Part shown: one piece after another, positions 24,021 through 29,582 of the stretch
How positions within the stretch are numbered: position 1 is the stretch's first letter
Layout of the letters: each line of letters opens with the position of its first letter
NCBI GenBank assembly: GCA_043101605.1
Contig: JBICIG010000022.1
Location: 1-29,582 of the forward strand
DNA from: JBICIG01 sp043101605
Lineage (GTDB): Bacteria > Planctomycetota > Phycisphaerae > Phycisphaerales > UBA1924
Length of the DNA stretch: 29,582 nucleotides
Reading direction: 5' to 3'
The notes under the pieces: model-generated
What the model was told of the DNA's origin: nothing
The model's input: the letters and a program-made list of their open reading frames with translations, nothing else
Database searches by the model: none
Position numbers and translations under genes: made by a program

Positions 24021-25463
24021 CTAATCCACGCGGTTGTCCGACTCCGGTGCCGTCTCCGACGCCGCGATCACATCGCCGATCATCCGCTCGATGTCCGCAA
24101 AGGCGTGCTCCGGGTTGGGCGTCACCAGTCGCACGATCCGCTTCCCGTGCACCACGCCGTGGCTGACCTTCAGCACGCCGGTCCGGTCGAGTTGTTCGCA
24201 GATGGCCCCCGTCGATTTCCCGACCACCTCGAAGCAGACATTGATCCACGCCGGCTCGTGCGTCAGCCTCAGCCGGTCGTCATTCCGGACGATCTCCGCC
24301 GCGTGCCGCGCCAGCGCCACCTGCCTCGACACCCGGTCGGCGAACCCGTTATCGCCCAGCCCCTGCCAGAGCGTCCACAGCTTGAGCGCATCGTTCCGCC
24401 GCCCGCACTGGAGCGATCGCACGCCGGGATTCAGCCACGCGTGATCCTCGGCGAAGTCCTGCTGGAACAGGTACGACGCGCTCTCGTCGAAATGCTTGCG
24501 CATCGAGTCGGCCCGGGGCGTGAGCAGCGCTGAGCAGATCAGCGGCACGCCCATCATCTTGTGGGCATCCCACGCCAGCGAATCCGCCCGCTCGATCCCC
24601 GCCATCAGCCCCCGATGCTCGGGGTGCATCAGCGCCGTCCCGCCGAACGCCCCGTCGACATGCAGCCACAGCCCCTCGGCCTGCGCGATGTCCGCCAGCG
24701 CATCGATCGGATCGAACGCACCCATGACCGTCGTCCCGCTCGTCGCGACGATCATCATCGGCAGCCGCCCCGCGTCCCGATCCGCCCGGATCGCCGCCGA
24801 AAGCGCCTCGGGGCGCATCCTCCCCTGTTCGTCGGCGTCGACCAGCCGGACATTCCCGCGCCCGATCCCGATCATCGCCGCGTTCTTGCTGATCGAGTAG
24901 TGGTTCTCGACCGAGGCGTACAGCACCCGCTTGGTCCCGTCGAACCCGTCGTCTCGCCCGAGCCCGCAGACCTCGTTCCGCCCGACGATCATCCCCGCGA
25001 GGTTCGAGAGCGACCCGCCCGGCGTGAACATCCCGTCCCCGCCCGACTCGCCCGACTCGCCCGACATGCCCGCCTTGGCGAGCATACGCTCGAGCACCGC
25101 CCGCTCGACAAGCACCTGCGGCCCGGCCGCCTTGAAGGTGTACATCGAGGTGTTCAGGACCGCCGTGATGACCTCGGCGGCCGTCGCCAGAGGCTCGCGA
25201 CCCGCAAAGAGTTGGTTGACAAACCGAGGCCCGCCCGTGGTCGGCGTTGCCAGCACGACCTCCCGCAGCCTCCGGAGCGCCTCGGCCGATCCTACCCCCC
25301 GCTCGGGAATGGCAATGTCCAGGCCGGCCTTGGCCTGGTCGGCGGTCAGGGGTGGCAACGGCGTCTCCGCGGACTCCCGGGCAAGGAACGCGTCGATGAT
25401 CGACAGCGCCTCGGCCAGAGCTTCGGGCGTCCCTGCCGCGGCATCCGGAGACGCCGACCGCAT
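24021..25463 (-). CDS. Group II PLP decarboxylase, probable cysteine sulfinate decarboxylase
   Basis: This pyridoxal-phosphate decarboxylase of the glutamate/aromatic amino acid/cysteine-sulfinate group is 480 residues from the ATG at 25463. An in-frame GTG at 25481 would add six residues, and neither start has a clear ribosome-binding site. The PLP lysine is Lys302 in 'SLAWDAHKMMGVPL', the cofactor-ring aspartate is in 'LWLHVDGAFGG', and 'TPGGSLSN' is the phosphate loop. The N-terminal substrate region, 'PRFVNQLFAGREP' and 'NTSMYTFKAAGP', resembles CSAD/GAD-type enzymes more than aromatic decarboxylases. With a cysteine dioxygenase next door, cysteine sulfinate to hypotaurine is the best guess. 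Aspartate or glutamate decarboxylation cannot be excluded. A short 9-base tandem repeat encodes GESGES near residues 135-140. Confidence 0.85.
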   Translation of the reverse strand: MRSASPDAAAGTPEALAEALSIIDAFLARESAETPLPPLTADQAKAGLDIAIPERGVGSAEALRRLREVVLATPTTGGPRFVNQLFAGREPLATAAEVITAVLNTSMYTFKAAGPQVLVERAVLERMLAKAGMSGESGESGGDGMFTPGGSLSNLAGMIVGRNEVCGLGRDDGFDGTKRVLYASVENHYSISKNAAMIGIGRGNVRLVDADEQGRMRPEALSAAIRADRDAGRLPMMIVATSGTTVMGAFDPIDALADIAQAEGLWLHVDGAFGGTALMHPEHRGLMAGIERADSLAWDAHKMMGVPLICSALLTPRADSMRKHFDESASYLFQQDFAEDHAWLNPGVRSLQCGRRNDALKLWTLWQGLGDNGFADRVSRQVALARHAAEIVRNDDRLRLTHEPAWINVCFEVVGKSTGAICEQLDRTGVLKVSHGVVHGKRIVRLVTPNPEHAFADIERMIGDVIAASETAPESDNRVD

Positions 25464-25573
25464 GTCGTGGCACAAGGTCACAGGAAGACTGTATGCACGA
25501 CCCTGCCCGGAGTGCGAGCAGGATCCGAATGCCTATAAAACGCGCAGCCTGTTGGGGGGATCTCAGGGGACTG

Positions 25574-26176
25574 TCAGCCCCGCTCGCGCCACGCCCGGCG
25601 AAGCCGTTCGAGGATCTCCTCGGGCTCGGCCATCCGCCCCGGGCCGACTTGCCGGCACGCCTGCCAACCTTCCCCCGGCGCGATGATGTCGAACCCGTCT
25701 CCCTCGAGCGTCCGCAGGTTCCGCTGCGTGCTCGGCTGCTGCCACATCACCGAGTTCATCGAGGGCGCGAGCATCACCCGCGTCACGCTCCGATCGACCG
25801 CGCTGAGGATCAGCGTCACGATGTCGTCGGTGCGCCCGCTCGCCAGACGCGCCAGGCAGTCCATCGTGCATGGCGCAACGACCGCCAGGTGCGCCCGCGA
25901 CGCAAGCGCGATGTGCTGCGGGTCCGAGCTCTCGATGTGCTCCCACTGACTGGTGTAGACCGGGTTGCCCGACAGCGCCTGGAAGGTCAGCGCCGTGACG
26001 AACTTCGTCGCGCCCTCGGTCATCGCGACGGTCACCTGCGCCCCCCCCTGAGCCAACCGGCTCACCAGCGTCGCGGTCTTGTACGCGGCGATCCCGCCGG
26101 TCACGCCCACGATGATCCGCGCACCGGCAAGTTCACCCCCGCGGGTCGGGTCGGGCTGGTCGGCGGGCTCGGTCAT
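25574..26176 (-). CDS. Phosphopantothenoylcysteine decarboxylase (CoaC domain only)
   Basis: This is a flavoprotein of the HFCD family, which decarboxylates 4'-phosphopantothenoylcysteine to 4'-phosphopantetheine in coenzyme A synthesis. In the 200-residue protein the FMN-binding start is 'IIVGVTGGIAAYKTATLV' (21-38). The catalytic histidine is His88 in 'DPQHIALA'. 'APSMNSVMW' (137-145) is the PxMNxxMW substrate loop, and 'ACRQVGPGRMAEP' (173-185) holds the active-site Cys174. The length covers only the CoaC half; most bacteria fuse it to CoaB, and no CoaB is present here. The ATG at 26176 was chosen because longer starts are Arg/Pro-rich and run into rpoZ. It follows rpoZ by 62 bases, echoing the common rpoZ-coaBC order. 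Confidence 0.88.
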   Translation of the reverse strand: MTEPADQPDPTRGGELAGARIIVGVTGGIAAYKTATLVSRLAQGGAQVTVAMTEGATKFVTALTFQALSGNPVYTSQWEHIESSDPQHIALASRAHLAVVAPCTMDCLARLASGRTDDIVTLILSAVDRSVTRVMLAPSMNSVMWQQPSTQRNLRTLEGDGFDIIAPGEGWQACRQVGPGRMAEPEEILERLRRAWRERG

Positions 26177-26238
26177 GGCTAGCGAGATTCGGTGCGACCC
26201 GGGACGAGCCCGGCCGCGTCGGTCGGAGTCGAGCGGGT

Positions 26239-26487
26239 TCAGGTCGGGGGATTGGCATCGAGCGCGATCTTCATGTCCTCGAGGGCCTTGGCCTCGTCGA
26301 AGTCGATCGTGATCCGGTCCTGGAGAATCTCCTCGATCACGAGTTCGCGGTCGCTCCGGCCCTGCCGGTCCACCAGCGGGCGCGCGCCGTCCATCAGTTC
26401 GGCCAGCCGCCGCTGGATCAGCACGCACAGCTTGAAACGACCGCCGACCTTGTCGACGATCACCTCGTCCTTCAGCGCTTCGATCAT
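26239..26487 (-). CDS. rpoZ: RNA polymerase omega subunit
   Basis: This small subunit binds beta-prime and aids RNA polymerase assembly. The 82-residue protein has the omega core 'DKVGGRFKLCVLIQRRLAELMDGARPLVD' in pieces: 'DKVGGRFKL' at 12-20 matches the usual DKV-NRFEL, followed by an Ala/Arg-rich helix. It then has 'SDRELVIEEILQDRI' and an acidic C-terminal helix. This form is typical of planctomycetes. GAGGTG lies six bases before the ATG at 26487, so the much longer same-strand frame reaching 27513 was rejected. It is followed by the CoaC gene and is divergent from the DUF3553 gene. Confidence 0.85.
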   Translation of the reverse strand: MIEALKDEVIVDKVGGRFKLCVLIQRRLAELMDGARPLVDRQGRSDRELVIEEILQDRITIDFDEAKALEDMKIALDANPPT

Positions 26488-26769
26488 CCGCTCACCTCTA
26501 AGAGATCCGCCCGCGGGTCGGGCGGCCTGACGCGGGCCGGACCCCGGCATCCGCCCCCGATCCGACCGGTCCGGGCATCCGCCCGGGATCAGAGCCGTAT
26601 AGTAGGCCCGGCAGGACCGCCCGATCGCCCGCGACCCGATCCACGCCGCGATACCACCGGCGGGGCTTGTGTCGGCGGGGGCAGGGCGGCACGACCGGAG
26701 GGGTCGGCGGCGGGGGCATCGGACGCTCCCGCGCCGGATCTCCACGCGGCACGACAACGGGGAATTCCC
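26488..26769. other. Divergent intergenic region with a short direct repeat
   Basis: These 282 bases separate rpoZ (leftward) from the DUF3553 gene (rightward). It holds two copies of GGCATCCGCCC (26546-26556 and 26574-26584) spaced 28 bases apart, with the palindrome GACCGGTC (26564-26571) between them. TATAGT (26597-26602) could be a plus-strand -10 box, but no -35 is evident. Promoters for both genes should lie here. Confidence 0.4.
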
Positions 26770-27471
26770 ATGACGCAGGGCCGAGCCCCGGGCGGCGCGA
26801 CCGGGACACGAAGCTGGAAGGCGGGCGATCGGCTCGTCCATGTCCGCCGACCCGAATGGGGCGAGGGCACCGTCGTCACCGCCAAGCCCGCGGTGCATGA
26901 AGGCTCCTCGTGCCAGCAACTCTCCATCCGCTTCGAACACGAACGCGGGCTCAAGAACATCCTCACCGCGATCGCAGACCTCCGGCTGCTCGCGGGCGGC
27001 GGCAACGGACACCGTCCCGCCGACGGCCCGCGACCCGCGTCGACCGTCCGAACCGAACCGCTCGGCCGATCCCACGCCCCGAGCCCGGACGCTGAGGCGG
27101 GCTGGCTCGACGCGCTCGAACGCGAGCGGGCCGGGTCGGATCTCTCGGGGCTCCCCGAGGATTGCACCGACCCGTTGCTCCCCGAACGCACGCGCTTCGA
27201 GCGCACGCTGGCGCTCTATCGCTTCAACCCCGAAGGCGGCTCGCTGATCGAATGGGCGACCGCCCAGACCGGGCTGCGCGATCCGCTCACGCGGTACAAC
27301 CGGCACGAACTGGAAGAGCAGTTCTCCCGCTTCCGACGCCGACTCGACGACCACGCGCGCACACTGGCCGACGCCATGCGTCGGACGCCCGGGTCGGGGT
27401 TCGAGGCGCTGCTCGCCCGCGCCCCCGAAGCGGCCCGCCGGGCACTGTCGCCCCGCCACGCCCGGCGTTGA
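26770..27471 (+). CDS. DUF3553-domain protein
   Basis: This is a 233-residue soluble protein. Residues 14-73 match DUF3553, a small beta-rich domain, seen here as 'SWKAGDRLVHVRRPEWGEGTVV' in part and 'GLKNILTAIADLRLL'. The domain also occurs in UvrD-type helicases and resembles a CarD/Tudor-like fold; its role is not established. After a Pro/Arg-rich linker (about 74-105), a helical C-terminal region (about 110-225) carries 'PEGGSLIEWATAQTGLRDPLTRYNRHELEEQ', broken here into recognisable short parts, with no known motif. I would guess a nucleic-acid or protein-binding role but assign none. The ATG at 26770 has no strong ribosome-binding site. The gene uses C-ending codons. Confidence 0.78.
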   Translation: MTQGRAPGGATGTRSWKAGDRLVHVRRPEWGEGTVVTAKPAVHEGSSCQQLSIRFEHERGLKNILTAIADLRLLAGGGNGHRPADGPRPASTVRTEPLGRSHAPSPDAEAGWLDALERERAGSDLSGLPEDCTDPLLPERTRFERTLALYRFNPEGGSLIEWATAQTGLRDPLTRYNRHELEEQFSRFRRRLDDHARTLADAMRRTPGSGFEALLARAPEAARRALSPRHARR

Positions 27472-27715
27472 TCCCGGGCACGCGCCGCGTTGCGGCGATC
27501 CAACACCCCGCACAACCGGACCCCGGCTGACACCCGCCCCGAGGCAGCGGCACGCGCCCGATCCTCGCCCTGAGGCTCTCCCCGCGAGTTTTCTCGGACG
27601 CCGGCCCGAGCCAGCGCCCGCGTGCCAAACCCGGCCCGGTGCTTGTTCCTGCTATCTCCCGGCGGGGCCTGGCGCCTCGCTCTCAACCCGAGACCCGAGA
27701 CCAGGAGAGAGAGCC

Positions 27716-28003
27716 ATGAACGAGCAGGAATTCCAGGCACGCCTCGGCGAGCTCATCAGCCAGATCGACTCGCTTCCCCAGGAAGACCGCGACCGGCTCG
27801 TGCAGATGGCCAACCAGACCCAGGCCCGTCACGACAAGATGAAGAAGGCGATCGCCGGGCTCCAGGAGTCGCTGGACTACCTTCGCCTGAGCGTGAAGTA
27901 CCTCGTCTTCGATCTCGAGGCGACCCGCCGCGAGAACGAGTCCCTCCGCCGCATGCTCGACGAGCACGGCACCGACGGCCCGACCGACCACCCCGACGCC
28001 TGA
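27716..28003 (+). CDS. Small coiled-coil protein, planctomycete type
   Basis: This 95-residue hydrophilic protein has GGAGAG a few bases before the ATG, a strong ribosome-binding site. It is almost wholly alpha-helical: an N-terminal helix ('NEQEFQARLGELISQID', 2-18), a charged middle and a C-terminal heptad-like stretch 'LDYLRLSVKYLVFDLEATR' (51-69) that continues to 'ENESLRRML'. This last block looks strongly conserved among planctomycete small proteins (recollection, not a search). The function is unknown. It stands alone between two non-coding gaps, 27472-27715 (244 bases, nothing recognised) and 28004-28267. A longer overlapping frame from 27622 is out of frame and has no coding signs. 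Confidence 0.8.
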   Translation: MNEQEFQARLGELISQIDSLPQEDRDRLVQMANQTQARHDKMKKAIAGLQESLDYLRLSVKYLVFDLEATRRENESLRRMLDEHGTDGPTDHPDA

Positions 28004-28023
28004 ACCGGATCCCAGCCCGCGCG

Positions 28024-28049
28024 GGGCCCGGTGCGGAGGCGCCGGGCCC
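28024..28049 (+). terminator. GC-rich terminator-like hairpin
   Basis: GGGCCCGGTGC (28024-28034) pairs with GCGCCGGGCCC (28039-28049), eleven pairs with one G-T wobble and a GGAG tetraloop. It lies 20 bases after the coiled-coil gene stop. No T-run follows, so termination is inferred from stability and position. Confidence 0.5.
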
Positions 28050-28267
28050 TGCTGCCTGCGCGGTCCCCGAACCTCGGTTCGACCCGACCCCCGGTGTCCG
28101 ACCTCCCCCGGCGAGGTTCTCGGCCCGCGCCCCCGGCCGAGCCCCCCAGTCGGGCACGATTTTGTGCATGGGTTGATCGACCGCTTTGTTAAGCTGTCCT
28201 TTGCGCGCCGGCTTCGGGCCGGCCCCGACCTTGGCGGTCGGCATCGAGAGAGACAAGGACAAGCATT

Positions 28268-29035
28268 ATGAAGAAGGCGATCATCGTGCGCTCGGCGCGG
28301 TTGGTGTGCGCTCTGAGCGGTCTCCTGGCAACCGGAGCCCACGCCCAGGTCATCGAAGCGGGCTACCCCACCAGCATCCTCCGGACCCTCAACGCCGACA
28401 ACGGCTGGGCGGGATGGGGCCCCAACACCTTTGGTTACGGCGCCGGGACCAACTCCCACGGCTCCTCCGGGCTCGTCACCCACACCTACGACTCGTTCAG
28501 TAACCTCGAGTCGATCCGCATCGGGATCTCGGAGCTCCGGAATCTCGGCGCCGGCCCGGTGGCGATCAACAACCCGAGCCAGATGAACTTCGGGCAGGTC
28601 CAGTTCACGCCGCAGGTCGCCCTGCCCTACGAGATCACCGGCCGCGTCACGATGGTGATGACCGGGCTCGACGGGAGCTTCAACACCGCCAACGGATGGG
28701 TGAAGCTTGAGGAAGCGGTCGGGCCGTGGCTGGCCAACTACAGCGGGTCGATGACCCGGACCGGGGCCGTCTCGATGACCGGCGACCTCTTCGATGCCTC
28801 CAGCCCTTGGTTCGGCGCGTCGACCGGCATGCTCTCGGCCGGTGTGACCTACCGCCTGAGCTGGCACTTCGAGGTCTCCACCGAGATCAACGGCGACGAC
28901 ACCGCCTACGCCAACATCTTCGCGCTCGACGGGCCCTCCTTCGTCCAGATCGCCTTCACCCCGGCGCCCGCCTCGGCGAGCCTGCTGGTGCTCGGCGTGC
29001 TGGCTTCGGGCCGCCGCCGCCGATCGGCGCACTGA
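28268..29035 (+). CDS. Exported protein with PEP-CTERM-like C-terminal sorting tail
   Basis: This 255-residue secreted protein has a signal peptide (residues 1-26, cleavage 'GAHA'-Q) and ends in a short hydrophobic helix followed by an Arg cluster. The end reads 'PAPASASLLVLGVLASGRR' plus RRSAH, where 'PAP' stands in for the Pro-Glu-Pro of PEP-CTERM signals. Such tails are common in Phycisphaerae and direct removal by an exosortase-type enzyme and surface sorting. The body (about 30-230) is rich in Gly, Asn, Ser and Thr, lacks cysteine after the signal, and looks like a beta-sandwich; no catalytic motif is seen. AAGGA lies eight bases before the ATG. It is monocistronic. The cargo function is unknown. 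Confidence 0.85.
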   Translation: MKKAIIVRSARLVCALSGLLATGAHAQVIEAGYPTSILRTLNADNGWAGWGPNTFGYGAGTNSHGSSGLVTHTYDSFSNLESIRIGISELRNLGAGPVAINNPSQMNFGQVQFTPQVALPYEITGRVTMVMTGLDGSFNTANGWVKLEEAVGPWLANYSGSMTRTGAVSMTGDLFDASSPWFGASTGMLSAGVTYRLSWHFEVSTEINGDDTAYANIFALDGPSFVQIAFTPAPASASLLVLGVLASGRRRRSAH

Positions 29036-29115
29036 CCCGTTCCCGAGGTCATCACAGTCCGGTGCGCCCTCCCGTGGTCGCCCCGACCCGGGGCTGGCCG
29101 AGCCGGTTGCCCGGA

Positions 29116-29140
29116 ACCGCCACCGACCCGGAGTGGCGGT
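29116..29140 (+). terminator. Hairpin between the sorted protein gene and tRNA-Ser(GCT)
   Basis: A perfect 8-bp inverted repeat, ACCGCCAC (29116-29123) and GTGGCGGT (29133-29140), has a nine-base loop. It is 80 bases after the upstream stop and 61 before the tRNA. It lacks a T-run. It may end the upstream transcript; TATCCT at 29143-29148 could be part of the tRNA promoter, but no -35 is seen. Confidence 0.42.
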
Positions 29141-29201
29141 GCTATCCTTCGGGTCCCCGCGAGGGGGCCAAGCGTCAGGCCGGGTTGTCCGGCGGCGCGA
29201 C

Positions 29202-29291
29202 GGAGCGGTGCCCGAGAGGCTGATGGGGCCGGATTGCTAATCCGGTGTACGGATTTTTTCCGTACCGAGGGTTCGAATCCCTCCCGCTCCG
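29202..29291 (+). tRNA. tRNA-Ser (anticodon GCT)
   Basis: This is a class II tRNA. The acceptor stem is GGAGCGG (29202-29208)/CCGCTCC (29284-29290) with discriminator G at 29291. The anticodon stem is CCGGA/TCCGG around TTGCTAA, anticodon GCT at 29236-29238. The long variable arm is GTACGG-ATTTTTT-CCGTAC, and the T-arm is GAGGG-TTCGAAT-CCCTC (29267-29283). It decodes AGC and AGU. No CCA is encoded. The T-run in the variable-arm loop is unusual for such a GC-rich genome. Confidence 0.97.
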
Positions 29292-29582
29292 CTTTCCTGA
29301 TTGATATTCGTTTCGGTGCCGTCCGCGCCGCTGCGAATTTCTGCGGATTTCCCGGCGATTTCAGGGTGATTGAGCGCGGACAGTGCTCTCCGGAGACGGA
29401 CCGAGCACCGCGGATTCCAGGCCGGATCGGCCCGGTGTCTCCGGCGCGATTTTTTGAGGGTCAGTTCGCCCGCCAAGGCGTGGCTGGGTGCGGGGTCCTG
29501 GCAGGTCCCCGGATGTCCTCCGATGCGTTGATGCCGCCGGCGGACCGCTCAGACATCATAGCCGATGCCTAGGAAACGGGCC
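29292..29582. other. Right-edge non-coding stretch
   Basis: These 291 bases after the tRNA hold no gene I can support. They contain an interrupted inverted repeat, CGCGG and GTGCTC pairing with GAGCAC and CCGCG (about 29377-29414), a short hairpin GGCCG-GAT-CGGCC (about 29422-29434), and a TTTTTT run near 29451 that may end the tRNA transcript. Frames on both strands here are random. Confidence 0.45.

Noticed and set aside
25045..25071. Short tandem repeat of 9 bases considered as a CRISPR or regulatory array
   Set aside because: It is three in-frame copies inside the decarboxylase gene encoding Gly-Glu-Ser, with no spacers. No CRISPR array, transposase, integrase or attachment site was seen anywhere in the window.
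26239..27513. 424-residue minus-strand frame containing rpoZ
   Set aside because: Only the last 82 residues are the omega subunit, with a ribosome-binding site before the ATG at 26487; the rest is antisense to the DUF3553 gene.
29237..29476. 79-residue minus-strand frame with 'GAGGIRTLGTEKIRTPD'
   Set aside because: This is the same kind of artefact: it reads the antisense of tRNA-Ser(GCT) and has no other support.

Overview
The window is about 29.6 kb of GC-rich DNA, most likely from a Phycisphaerales-type planctomycete (Planctomycetota). The clues are an exported protein ending in a PEP-CTERM-like 'PAPAS...LLVLGVLASGRRRR' tail, a planctomycete-style RNA polymerase omega subunit, a DUF3553 protein, a small coiled-coil protein of planctomycete type, and tRNA genes without an encoded CCA. 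It looks like a draft or metagenome contig, because the first 17 bases are the 3' end of an Illumina TruSeq adapter.

Layout. 1-4045: a truncated membrane protein, then truB and an ArnT/PMT-like membrane glycosyltransferase on the minus strand, a divergent PAP2 phosphatase, and tRNA-Ser(GGA). 4222-21136: one continuous minus-strand block of eleven genes for heavy-metal handling, about 17 kb. In transcription order these are a small Cys-rich exported protein, a TolC-like lipoprotein, a CusB-like adaptor (two heavy-metal-binding motifs plus DUF3347), an enlarged CusA-like RND pump, a periplasmic protein with five TRASH/YHS-like repeats, a UPF0718/ArsP-type permease with a His-rich loop, a second small Cys-rich exported protein, a CzcC-like outer-membrane lipoprotein, a lipoprotein with four Cys-His-Cys-Cys motifs, a CzcB-like adaptor and a CzcA-like RND pump. 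Several stop/start overlaps (GTGA, ATGA, ATGGCTGA) indicate translational coupling. Conserved pump residues suggest that the upstream half exports Cu(I)/Ag(I) and the downstream half divalent cations (Zn/Co/Cd type). No regulator gene is visible in the block.

21331-25481: a divergent iron-sulfur photolyase (PhrB/CryPro type), a convergent DUF2256-DUF3253 protein, a cysteine dioxygenase and a group II PLP decarboxylase resembling cysteine sulfinate decarboxylase. The last two would convert cysteine to hypotaurine, the precursor of taurine.

25574-29582: a CoaC-only phosphopantothenoylcysteine decarboxylase downstream of rpoZ, then on the plus strand the DUF3553 protein, the coiled-coil protein, the PEP-CTERM-like exported protein and tRNA-Ser(GCT).

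Strand composition changes across the window. On the left the plus strand is G-rich and plus-strand genes favour G-ending codons; on the right the plus strand is C-rich and plus-strand genes favour C-ending codons. This pattern fits a region near a replication terminus.
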